Below are positions 1-6,747 of a stretch of DNA of 9,549 nucleotides, one piece after another. Source of the DNA: Bacteroidia bacterium (GTDB lineage Bacteria > Bacteroidota > Bacteroidia > UKL13-3). The stretch is from the NCBI GenBank assembly GCA_022402405.1, contig JAKRSG010000264.1, forward strand, positions 1-9,549, written 5' to 3'. A program made the translations under genes and the position numbers. The number at the start of each line of letters is the position of its first letter. The stretch's first letter is position 1. The notes under the pieces are model-generated. The model had not been told where the DNA came from. It did not search any database and saw only the letters and a program-made list of their open reading frames with translations.

Positions 1-32
1 ATTGTAAATATAGTAAAATCTAAATATTAAAT

Positions 33-161
33 TCGAAATCCGAAAATTTGAGTGTGTGCTAGGAAATGTCGAACACCGAATGCTGAATTTCGAATGTCGA
101 AGGATTAAAAGCTAGAAGCAAAAATGTCGAACATCGAATGCTGAATGCTGAATCTCGAATG
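33..161. repeat. Degenerate heptamer tandem arrays (YYGAAYN)
   Basis: Two blocks of five 7-base units follow the pattern YYGAAYN. Block one covers 69-103: TCGAACA, CCGAATG, CTGAATT, TCGAATG, TCGAAGG. Block two covers 127-161: TCGAACA, TCGAATG, CTGAATG, CTGAATC, TCGAATG. Both are preceded by AATG and begin with the same unit, and a shorter pair (TCGAAAT, CCGAAAA) lies at 33-46. No credible coding sequence covers them; the short + strand reading frame starting at 138 is best read as a shadow. The unit pattern is read directly from the sequence. What the arrays do is unknown to me. Confidence 0.8.
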
Positions 162-171
162 AAGTATGAGC

Positions 172-215
172 AAAAACTATGGTCTATGGTCTATGGACCA
201 TGGACTATAGACCAT
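172..215 (-). terminator. Possible terminator hairpin of the SDR gene
   Basis: Read on the minus strand, the inverted repeat at 215-179 follows the SDR stop codon with no gap and is itself followed by AG and five T residues (176-172). A long stem plus a T-run at the 3' end of a gene fits an intrinsic terminator. On the minus strand the stem has nine perfect pairs at the base, then two mismatches further in, so it is weaker than the + strand fold. Role inferred from position and shape only. Confidence 0.5.
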
Positions 216-218
216 CAA
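177..218. repeat. Second heptamer array (CTATGGW) forming an inverted repeat
   Basis: Six consecutive 7-base units start at 177: CTATGGT, CTATGGT, CTATGGA, CCATGGA, CTATAGA, CCATCAA. Because units from the left and right halves are complementary, the array is also an inverted repeat: ATGGTCTAT at 179-187 pairs perfectly with ATAGACCAT at 207-215, and the inner seven positions on each side pair as well, with two G-T wobbles on the + strand, around a 5-base loop. The period is the same as in the arrays just to the left, but the unit differs. Confidence 0.8.
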
Positions 219-1237
219 CCCAATTCCCACGCCGCATACTCCCCCACACAATCCGCTACCGTTTTTTCTATGGGAGTAAAAGCAAAATCTATCTCTGAAA
301 TAATGCGATTAGAGTTATAATACGATTCGTTTAGTGCTGCCCTCGCCGTTTCTTTGGTTAGTGCCAAGCCCTTTTTGCTAAACAAACGAACCACCGCCAT
401 TACGCGCCAAGCTATTGCCGCCATGAAAGGTGTAACTTGTATGTACGGACGCTTTTTACCAAAGCCATCAGCAATCATAAAAAACAAATCTCTAAAGCGC
501 ATATTGGCGCCAACCAACACAAACCTTCTGTTATAAATACCTGCCTTTTCTATTTCTAAAAGCGCTCTTGCCACATCTTTTACATCTACATATCCATTTA
601 CACCCATGCTGTACAAAGGCATGCCTTTATAAATGGTTTGAACCAAAGCATTAGAGCCTTTGCTAAAATCGCCCACCCCAATAATAACACCCGGGTTTAC
701 AATAATTACAGACAAACCTTCCTCCGATCCACGCCAAACCTCCATCTCTGCCTTGTATTTGCTAATAGCATAATTACTGTTTAACTTACTAGCTTCCCAA
801 GTACTATTTTCGTCCATGGTATTGCCACTTTTGGTTCGACCCAAAGAAGCGATGGAACTCACATAACTCAGCTTTTTTATGCCCAAAATCAAACATAAAT
901 TAACCACATTTGCAGTGCCTTCCACATTTACTTTCATCAGCAAATCCCTGTCGGCAGCATCAAACGAAACCAATGCCGCCACATGATATACATGCTCAAC
1001 ACCATCAAGGGCACTTGATAAAGTGTCTATTTCTAACACATCCGCTTCTACCCAAATCAATCGTTGTAAAACCATTTGGGCATTTTGGTCTGAACCAAAA
1101 TAATGATGAAAGATAAAGTTAAACTCCCTTTTATCAGAAGTTTTGCGCATACAAGCGCGTACCTGTTTACCGGCCGCCAATAACTGACAAACCAAATGTG
1201 AACCTAAAAAACCTGTTGCGCCTGTTACCAGTACCAT
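215..1237 (-). CDS. Extended SDR family NAD(P)-dependent epimerase/dehydratase
   Basis: This is a cytoplasmic nucleotide-sugar-epimerase or dihydroflavonol-4-reductase-like member of the extended short-chain dehydrogenase/reductase superfamily, 340 residues from the chosen start. The Rossmann signature TGATGFLG follows almost immediately at residues 5-12. The catalytic YAISK (Tyr156 and Lys160) and the preceding Ser of YVSSIASLG (about 127-128) are present, as are the PGVIIG loop near 182 and the YVDVKDVA segment near 216 typical of this family. A longer start at 1252 adds only MHIST; I prefer the ATG at 1237 because the first beta strand of SDR proteins normally begins right after the initiator. 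Substrate cannot be told. It is divergent from the ureohydrolase-like gene. One copy of the dispersed GGTTCAGACC motif lies in frame and encodes GSDQ in a variable loop. Confidence 0.9.
   Translation of the reverse strand: MVLVTGATGFLGSHLVCQLLAAGKQVRACMRKTSDKREFNFIFHHYFGSDQNAQMVLQRLIWVEADVLEIDTLSSALDGVEHVYHVAALVSFDAADRDLLMKVNVEGTANVVNLCLILGIKKLSYVSSIASLGRTKSGNTMDENSTWEASKLNSNYAISKYKAEMEVWRGSEEGLSVIIVNPGVIIGVGDFSKGSNALVQTIYKGMPLYSMGVNGYVDVKDVARALLEIEKAGIYNRRFVLVGANMRFRDLFFMIADGFGKKRPYIQVTPFMAAIAWRVMAVVRLFSKKGLALTKETARAALNESYYNSNRIISEIDFAFTPIEKTVADCVGEYAAWELG
1083..1100 (-). repeat. Dispersed palindromic motif, copy 1 (GGTTCAGACC, minus strand)
   Basis: The core GGTCTGAACC lies at 1087-1096 on the + strand. 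Flanks extend it to 7-base complementary arms (TTTTGGT and ACCAAAA) around CTGA. It lies inside the SDR gene and reads GSDQ in that frame. Confidence 0.8.
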
Positions 1238-1300
1238 TGTGGAAATGTGCATTAGTTGCCGCGCTAAATTAAGCAGATTTGAAGAATATTTATCTAATTT

Positions 1301-2461
1301 ATGTTAAACCATTATTTAAGTCACTTTACAGCATCGCAAATACAATCTTTTAAATCTGGAAATAGTTTAAAAACACTCTTTCATTCTTGCACCTTTTTCC
1401 AGAATCAAGATATCGATTTCAGCGAGTACGATCTAGTAATATTAGGCGTAAACGAAGATAGGTTCAGACCAAACTTTGCAGGATGTGCCGCTGCGCCAGA
1501 TGCCATTAGAAAAGAACTATATAAATTGGTTAAACCCAGAACCGAAATTAAAATATTAGACCTCGGGAATATTGCAGCAGGCAATAGCTTACAAGATACC
1601 TATTTTGCACTCACACAAACCTTAGCTATCTTGCATAAAGAGAAAAAAACAAGCCTGGTATTGGGTGGTTCACAAGATTTAATAAGCGCGCAATACGCCA
1701 GTTTTAAAGGGCTGAACCCAAACATGCAGCTTATTTTAGTGGATGCAAAAGCAGATATGGAAATCCACGAGGATGCCTCGCTAAACAATTATTTACCGCG
1801 AATCATTGCTCACGAACCAGCCTATTTGTTTAATATAACACAAGCTGCATATCAAGGACATTTTGTAGAAGCCGATACCTACGATGCTTTTGAAAGCATG
1901 AATTTTGACATGTTACGGTTGGGTAGTTTGCGCGGCAATATGCAAGAAATTGAGCCTTATTGCAGAAATGCTAATATGCTTGGATTTAGCATTAACGCCA
2001 TTAAAGCAGCCGATGCACCCGCACAAGAAAATCCATCACCAAACGGACTAAGTGCCGAGGAGGCTTGTCAGCTCTGCAAGTACGCCGGCATGAGCACAGA
2101 TTTGTTGAGCGCTGGGTTCTACGATTTAAATCCGAGCCTAGATATACACCACGCCAATACCGCACTCGTAGCGCAGATGGCCTGGTATTTTATGGAAGGC
2201 ATAAGCAACCGCAGAAACGATTATCCATCGGCAGAGAGCAAAGATTACCTCATTTACCATACCACCAATAAACAGATGAACCGCGAGCTCACGTTCTATA
2301 AAAGCGTGCTCACCAATCGTTGGTGGATGGAAGTTCCTTATCCACACGAACGCAGCCAACACGAAGGAAAATTTTTAGTACCTTGCAGCTACAAAGATTA
2401 CCAAACTGCCCAAAACGACGAAATCCCAGACCGTTGGATGAAAACGTATCAGAAGTTGTAA
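1301..2461 (+). CDS. Ureohydrolase-fold (arginase/formimidoylglutamase family) protein with degenerate metal site
   Basis: The 386-residue protein has the order of motifs of arginase and formimidoylglutamase: GGSQD at 122-126, DAKAD at 148-152, and FSINAIKAADAP from 229 followed by PSPNGLSAEEA. In active ureohydrolases these read GGxH, DAHxD and SxDxD, and supply the Mn ligands. Here His is Gln125, the second His is Lys150, and the two Asp of the last motif are Asn232 and Ile234; only Asp148 and Asp152 remain. Hydrolysis by the usual dinuclear Mn mechanism is therefore unlikely, and an annotation as formimidoylglutamase would be by fold only. The aromatic C-terminal tail (RWWMEVPYP, then IPDRWMKTYQKL) goes beyond the canonical enzyme. 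I recall similar proteins across Bacteroidota. It is first in a tight three-gene set; a weak promoter candidate, CAGATTTG, lies at 1274-1281. Confidence 0.8.
   Translation: MLNHYLSHFTASQIQSFKSGNSLKTLFHSCTFFQNQDIDFSEYDLVILGVNEDRFRPNFAGCAAAPDAIRKELYKLVKPRTEIKILDLGNIAAGNSLQDTYFALTQTLAILHKEKKTSLVLGGSQDLISAQYASFKGLNPNMQLILVDAKADMEIHEDASLNNYLPRIIAHEPAYLFNITQAAYQGHFVEADTYDAFESMNFDMLRLGSLRGNMQEIEPYCRNANMLGFSINAIKAADAPAQENPSPNGLSAEEACQLCKYAGMSTDLLSAGFYDLNPSLDIHHANTALVAQMAWYFMEGISNRRNDYPSAESKDYLIYHTTNKQMNRELTFYKSVLTNRWWMEVPYPHERSQHEGKFLVPCSYKDYQTAQNDEIPDRWMKTYQKL
1461..1470 (+). repeat. Dispersed palindromic motif, copy 2 (GGTTCAGACC)
   Basis: Exact 10-base core in the ureohydrolase-like gene, in a different codon frame from copies 1 and 4 (it encodes the FRP of DRFRPN). 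The right flank AAA continues the motif; the left flank ATA matches less well. Confidence 0.75.
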
Positions 2462-2479
2462 AAGCACTATCTTGCAACC

Positions 2480-3811
2480 GTGAATCCTCCTAAGTTAAAC
2501 CATACTGTTTTTTGGATTATCGTCCTGTTTCTGCATGTTCTGGGCTTTACCCAAGCCTTGCATTCGGGTAGTATTTATTTGGTAGATTCTATAGATTACC
2601 TCTCGCAAGCCGAAAATTTTAAGCAGCACAGCAGCCTTTATGCGGCGCCTTGGGATCAACCCATTAAGCCAGATTATTTTAGTTTCCGTCCTCCTGTATA
2701 CGGACTGCTAATTTACTGCATAAAACTTTTGGTTCAGACAGATTATGCCATATTATTTTTACAACTGCTCATAAGTGTAAGTACCATTTGGGGAGTATTA
2801 AAATTTGCCAAAGAACTCGGGCTGAACCAAGATATTTGCAGGTTTACCTTGCTAGGCGTATTGGTATTTTACCCTTCTCAAATAATACATTGCAATTTTG
2901 TGATGAGCGATATTTTGTTTCAAAGTTTATTGTTTTGGGCGCTTTACTTTACCTATCATCTTTGGAAATATATTGAGTTAAAATACAGCATTTGGGCCAT
3001 TGTATTTTTTGCCTTGGCTATGCTTACCAAACCCGTGGCATATTTACTCGGAATAAGCTTTGCCATTATTTTAGTTATAACCTTTTTAAAACAAAAAAAG
3101 CTTCTGTTATTAGTCCCGTTTTTGGTATTACCTCTTATATATCATAGCTATGCCAGCTACAACAAACGCATTACAGGATATTACCATTACTCTTCTGTTA
3201 CACCCATTTTTGTTCTGAAGTATATGGCCAAATATACTAATGCACAAATCTATGGAGAAGCATACGCAGATGAGGCACAAGACAGCATCATGAAAATAGC
3301 GAATGCAGCTAAAACCTACCAAGAACGATACGAGTTAATGAACCAAGCAGGCAAAGAAATAATTGCACAACATCCACTTACATTTGCTTGGTTTAATGTA
3401 AAAGGATGGCTTGCTTTTATGATAGATCCTGGTAGGTTTGAGTGGGTTCATTTTATGAATATTAACGAAGGAAACTACCTAGGCTTATACCATGTTATTA
3501 ATACACAAGGATTAGTAAACGGCCTGCTTCACTTTATGCAGAATGCTCCTATTTTATTGCTGCTGGTACTGTTTATTTGCTTGGTAAGCAACTCGGTTGT
3601 AAGCATCAGTTTCCTGCATTTTTTATGGAATAAAAATGCAGATTGGATACTAAGATTATGCATCTTTTTGTTTGTAGGGTATATAATTGGTTCAACCGGA
3701 GTGCTAGGATTATCTAGGTATAGAGTGGCAGTTGCACCGTTTTTATGGATAGCAGTTATGTATACATTACACTCTTTTTTATTAAAGAAAAATGGCGTTA
3801 CACATTCCTAA
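2480..3811 (+). CDS. Polytopic membrane glycosyltransferase, GT-C/ArnT-like (GT39-related)
   Basis: This 443-residue integral membrane protein fits the GT-C fold of polyprenyl-phosphate-sugar dependent glycosyltransferases. Hydrophobic spans lie near 10-26, 74-100, 122-133, 146-160, 170-200, 208-222, 355-370 and 388-430. After the first span is DSIDYLSQAENF (36-47), whose acidic residue and Tyr match the catalytic loop region of the family, followed by FRPPVYGLL (69-77); near the end LSRYRVAVAPFLW (411-423) matches the conserved Arg-Tyr-Arg segment. Donor and acceptor are unknown. The start must be GTG at 2480: an in-frame TAA, the stop of the preceding gene, lies 18 bases upstream and no in-frame ATG precedes residue 142. 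The gene follows the ureohydrolase-like gene by 18 bases and overlaps the next one by 20, so co-transcription and translational coupling are likely. Confidence 0.8.
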   Translation: MNPPKLNHTVFWIIVLFLHVLGFTQALHSGSIYLVDSIDYLSQAENFKQHSSLYAAPWDQPIKPDYFSFRPPVYGLLIYCIKLLVQTDYAILFLQLLISVSTIWGVLKFAKELGLNQDICRFTLLGVLVFYPSQIIHCNFVMSDILFQSLLFWALYFTYHLWKYIELKYSIWAIVFFALAMLTKPVAYLLGISFAIILVITFLKQKKLLLLVPFLVLPLIYHSYASYNKRITGYYHYSSVTPIFVLKYMAKYTNAQIYGEAYADEAQDSIMKIANAAKTYQERYELMNQAGKEIIAQHPLTFAWFNVKGWLAFMIDPGRFEWVHFMNINEGNYLGLYHVINTQGLVNGLLHFMQNAPILLLLVLFICLVSNSVVSISFLHFLWNKNADWILRLCIFLFVGYIIGSTGVLGLSRYRVAVAPFLWIAVMYTLHSFLLKKNGVTHS

Positions 3812-4664
3812 ACCCTATGCTCCCATAGAGCCATTATACCACGATATTTTTTTGCAAAAAGGGGTAGAAGTTTTTCTTAAGCGAGAAGATTATTCGCATC
3901 CATTTATATCTGGAAACAAATGGCGAAAATTAAAGTACAATTTATTAGAAGCAGAGCAACAAGGCAAAACAAACCTGGTTACTTTTGGAGGCGCATACAG
4001 CAATCATTTATTGGCAACAGCAGCGGCGGCAGCTAAGTATAAACTCAACAGTTATGGCATTGTTAGAGGCGAAAAAGTAGAAAATCACCTGCTCAAATTA
4101 TGCGAATTATTTGGCATGAACCTACAGTTTGTTAGCAGAACTGAGTATCGAAATAAAGAAGAGTTGTTCGAACGCTATTTTGGTTCAGACCAAAGTGCCT
4201 ATTTTATTGCGGAGGGAGGCAGTGGTGTGATGGGAGAAAAAGGAGTGGCAGAAATACTGCACGAAACAAACATGCAAACCTTTGATGTTATCTTAGCTTC
4301 TGTTGGCACAGGCGGCACCTTAAAGGGATTAATTAGAGGGGCAAAAGAAAACTCGCTTAGTTGTAAAGTACACGGCATAGTGGTGTTAAAGGGTGCCGAA
4401 GAGATGAAATCAGAGTATTCCGAATTTGACGAAAACAGCTACCAATTGCACTTCGGTTTTCATCATGGTGGATATGCTAAATACACAACTGAGTTGCAAG
4501 CTTTTCAAAAAAAATTTGCCTCGCAAACCGGAATCTTATTAGACCTAGTTTACGAGGCAAAAATGATGTGGGCTTTGTTTAACCTGATAGAATCTGATTA
4601 CTTTTTGCCCGGCACAAAAATATGTGCACTCCACAACGGAGGCAGCGTTGGCTTACTTAGTTAA
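3792..4664 (+). CDS. PLP-dependent ACC deaminase / D-cysteine desulfhydrase family protein
   Basis: A 290-residue fold-type II PLP enzyme, slightly shorter than the usual 300-330. FLKREDYSHPFISGNKWRKL spans 28-47; Lys43 of GNKWRK is the expected Schiff-base lysine. FGGAYSNH (65-72) holds the catalytic Ser-Asn, SVGTGGT (170-176) is the PLP phosphate loop, and LVYEAK (252-257) carries the C-terminal Tyr, with HNGG at 281-284. The family splits 1-aminocyclopropane-1-carboxylate to 2-oxobutanoate and ammonia, or D-cysteine to pyruvate, sulfide and ammonia; the two activities cannot be separated here, and a plain annotation as ACC deaminase would be a guess. The start ATG at 3792 lies inside the end of the glycosyltransferase gene. 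The gene ends by overlapping, tail to tail, the parvulin gene by 12 bases. One GGTTCAGACC motif is in frame, encoding GSDQ at 131-134. Confidence 0.9.
   Translation: MALHIPKPYAPIEPLYHDIFLQKGVEVFLKREDYSHPFISGNKWRKLKYNLLEAEQQGKTNLVTFGGAYSNHLLATAAAAAKYKLNSYGIVRGEKVENHLLKLCELFGMNLQFVSRTEYRNKEELFERYFGSDQSAYFIAEGGSGVMGEKGVAEILHETNMQTFDVILASVGTGGTLKGLIRGAKENSLSCKVHGIVVLKGAEEMKSEYSEFDENSYQLHFGFHHGGYAKYTTELQAFQKKFASQTGILLDLVYEAKMMWALFNLIESDYFLPGTKICALHNGGSVGLLS
4179..4194 (+). repeat. Dispersed palindromic motif, copy 3 (GGTTCAGACC)
   Basis: Core at 4182-4191 with 6-base complementary arms (TTTGGT and ACCAAA) around TCAG. It lies in the PLP-enzyme gene and encodes GSDQ. The surrounding 24 bases nearly equal those around copy 1. 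Confidence 0.8.
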
Positions 4665-6650
4665 GTTTAATAAAGCAGCTTCGTTGATGGTTAAAGGATA
4701 CTTAGTTCTAAGTTCTTTAACCCACTCTGCCATTAAAAACTCTTGGTAATCGCTAGTAACTAATCCTCTTGCTTCTTTAAGTGTTTTTGGCTCTGGAGCA
4801 ATAACACCCAAAACATAGTAAAAACGGTTTACATCTAAATCGGTGATATCAACTACTCCTTTTTTATCCCACAATTTAGCGGCAGTGGCATCTGTTTTTT
4901 CTACTTTGTAATCTTTGGCTATTACAGCATTTTTCACTTTCTTGTTAAGCTTCTTAAACACTTCTGCATCTGTTTTACCTGAGTTAAACATCTTCATGGC
5001 AGCCGCTTTAGTTTTAGCATCTAAGCAAGTATATACTTGGTAGTTTATACGCTCTTTCCACATGTATTTTCCTTTGGCAGTACTGTAGAAAGATTCTAAT
5101 CCTAAGGTATCTGTGCTTGCCTTATTCCATACTTTACGGTCGGTTAAATCGAACAACAAAATACCATCGTGATATTCGTTCATAATGTTTCTGAAATCTG
5201 CATACTTTTCTTCTAATATGCTTTCTTCGAATGCTAAACATTTTTCGTTAGCCCAATTGGTAAAAATATTCTTAGCAACCATGGCTGCATTACCTTTTTC
5301 TACGGGCTCTTGGTTGGCCTCTAGGTATTTTCCAAAATCGTTGGTAGTGTATGTTTGTGTGCCTACGCTAAACAACACTTTTGGTGCTGCTTGAGGAGTA
5401 AATTTATAGTTACCACTCAAAAAGCTGGTATCTAATTTAGCCACAAACTCGTTTAAGTTTACCTGATTTTCTTTGTAATTATTTTCTTTCTTAACGCGAA
5501 CAATTACGGCAGTTTTAGAACCTTCTGAGCGACTATCTCTGGTAACTTTGTTCTTAATAATATCTTGCAATTCTTTGTACTCGCCTAGCGGACGATAATC
5601 GTTGTATTTAACGATATGCCAACCGTAATCGGTAGAAAATGGTTTAGAAACTTGTCCTGGTTTTAATCCAAAACATACATCTTTAAACTCATCTGGATAA
5701 CCACTTAAACTAGCCATCCAATTCATAAGTCCGTTAGCACCCTTGCTACCATCATCTTGAGAATATTTTTCTACCAACGAATCAAAGCTTACTCCTGCAT
5801 TTAATTCTTTGTATGCAGCATCTATTCTTTCTTTAGCGTTTTTGTATGTTTCTTCGGTAGCACCATAACCCGTTCTCACCATTATGTGTTGAACCTTTAC
5901 TTCGCCTCTAGCCGCACGCTTGTTATTAACCAACATAATATGGTATCCAAACTGCGTTCTAAACGGAGTACTAATTTCTCCTTTGTTTAATGAGTAAGCT
6001 ACATTCTCGAAAGGATATACCATTTGGAATACCGTGAACCAACCTAATTTTCCGAAATTCTTCACAGCAGAAGGATCATCAGAATGCTTTGATGCAAGGC
6101 TATCAAACGATTCGCCTTTTAGGGCTCTGCGACGTAAATCAGAAATTTTATTCCAAGCAGCTAACGTATCTTTAGGAGATGCGTTTGGCGAAACGTTAAT
6201 TAAAATATGGCTAGCATTAACCTCTGTTTTCATGCGCTCATATGCTTCTTGCATAAGGCCTTCTGTTACCTTTTTATCGTTTAAATAAGGAGTAGCTAAT
6301 TGCTTACGATAACCAGATAACTCAGATCTAAAACTTGGGTTAGTATCTAAGCTCATAGCTAAAGCTTCTTTAACTTTTAGCTTAAAATTAACATATAAAT
6401 CTAAGTACTCTCTAATTTCTGCCTCAGTGGGCTTAACCTTATCTTTGCGGTTTTTATTGAGCTGACGTAAAAATTCGTCTTCCCGAACAACATCGTTTCC
6501 AATGGTAAAAATTACTGGATTCGACTGAACAACTTCTGGATTCGCCGATTTTTTGGCCTGCGCATTTTTAGAACTCTTTTGTGCACTTACTTGAAATGCG
6601 CCTAAACAACCTAAAAAACCAAGCAATAATGCGGTTTTCTTCATATTCAT
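4653..6650 (-). CDS. Secreted two-domain parvulin (PpiC/SurA-like) peptidyl-prolyl isomerase
   Basis: This envelope chaperone is 665 residues from the chosen start. It begins with a clear signal peptide, MNMKKTALLLGFLGCLGAF then QVSA-Q, with likely cleavage after residue 23. A SurA-like N-terminal helical region follows (about 50-140), then two parvulin domains: one from ASHILINV to FGYHIMLV (about 146-242) and one from VQHIMVRTG to YGWHIVKYN (about 253-350). A C-terminal region of roughly 300 residues has no motif I recognise. It probably assists folding of outer-membrane or secreted proteins. The frame is open to 6710, but a promoter at 6667-6697 lies inside that extension and the signal peptide needs the start at 6650 (or the ATG at 6644). 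It is transcribed apart from the upstream cyclase gene and shares a 12-base end overlap with the convergent PLP-enzyme gene. Confidence 0.92.
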   Translation of the reverse strand: MNMKKTALLLGFLGCLGAFQVSAQKSSKNAQAKKSANPEVVQSNPVIFTIGNDVVREDEFLRQLNKNRKDKVKPTEAEIREYLDLYVNFKLKVKEALAMSLDTNPSFRSELSGYRKQLATPYLNDKKVTEGLMQEAYERMKTEVNASHILINVSPNASPKDTLAAWNKISDLRRRALKGESFDSLASKHSDDPSAVKNFGKLGWFTVFQMVYPFENVAYSLNKGEISTPFRTQFGYHIMLVNNKRAARGEVKVQHIMVRTGYGATEETYKNAKERIDAAYKELNAGVSFDSLVEKYSQDDGSKGANGLMNWMASLSGYPDEFKDVCFGLKPGQVSKPFSTDYGWHIVKYNDYRPLGEYKELQDIIKNKVTRDSRSEGSKTAVIVRVKKENNYKENQVNLNEFVAKLDTSFLSGNYKFTPQAAPKVLFSVGTQTYTTNDFGKYLEANQEPVEKGNAAMVAKNIFTNWANEKCLAFEESILEEKYADFRNIMNEYHDGILLFDLTDRKVWNKASTDTLGLESFYSTAKGKYMWKERINYQVYTCLDAKTKAAAMKMFNSGKTDAEVFKKLNKKVKNAVIAKDYKVEKTDATAAKLWDKKGVVDITDLDVNRFYYVLGVIAPEPKTLKEARGLVTSDYQEFLMAEWVKELRTKYPLTINEAALLNLTK

Positions 6651-6666
6651 ACTATTATTAAGCTTG

Positions 6667-6697
6667 CAAAAATAGGAATTTGAGTCACCCATGCAAA
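6667..6697 (-). promoter_or_regulatory. Bacteroidota-type promoter for the parvulin gene
   Basis: On the minus strand TTTG (6697-6694) is followed after 19 bases by TATTTTTG (6674-6667), a full match to the Bacteroidota vegetative promoter TTTG-N19-TAnnTTTG. Transcription would begin about 5 bases further on, leaving a leader of only about 12 bases before the ATG at 6650. This excludes the longer reading-frame start at 6710. Confidence 0.8.
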
Positions 6698-6733
6698 TAT
6701 TGCCACGCATTAAATTTTTATTTCATTCAAGTT

Positions 6734-6747
6734 TTGGTTCAGACCAA
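6734..6747 (+). repeat. Dispersed palindromic motif, copy 4 (GGTTCAGACC) at the cyclase stop codon
   Basis: Core at 6736-6745 with 5-base arms TTGGT and ACCAA. On the minus strand the middle of the motif supplies the cyclase stop codon (GTC TGA ACC). It could also act as a small stem at the gene end, but no T-run follows. Confidence 0.78.

Noticed and set aside
138..320. Short + strand reading frame over the heptamer arrays and the SDR gene end
   Set aside because: It is composed of repeat units and the antisense of a well-supported gene, with no recognisable protein features.
1087..1096. Dispersed motif as a Neisseria-type DNA uptake sequence
   Set aside because: It shares GTCTGAA with the Neisseria uptake sequence, but the organism is a Bacteroidota member and the flanks differ. 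A shared 7-mer does not support homology; only the idea of an uptake-like role is kept.
6651..6710. Longer start of the parvulin gene
   Set aside because: A complete promoter lies within this extension, and it would bury the signal peptide 20 residues inside the protein.
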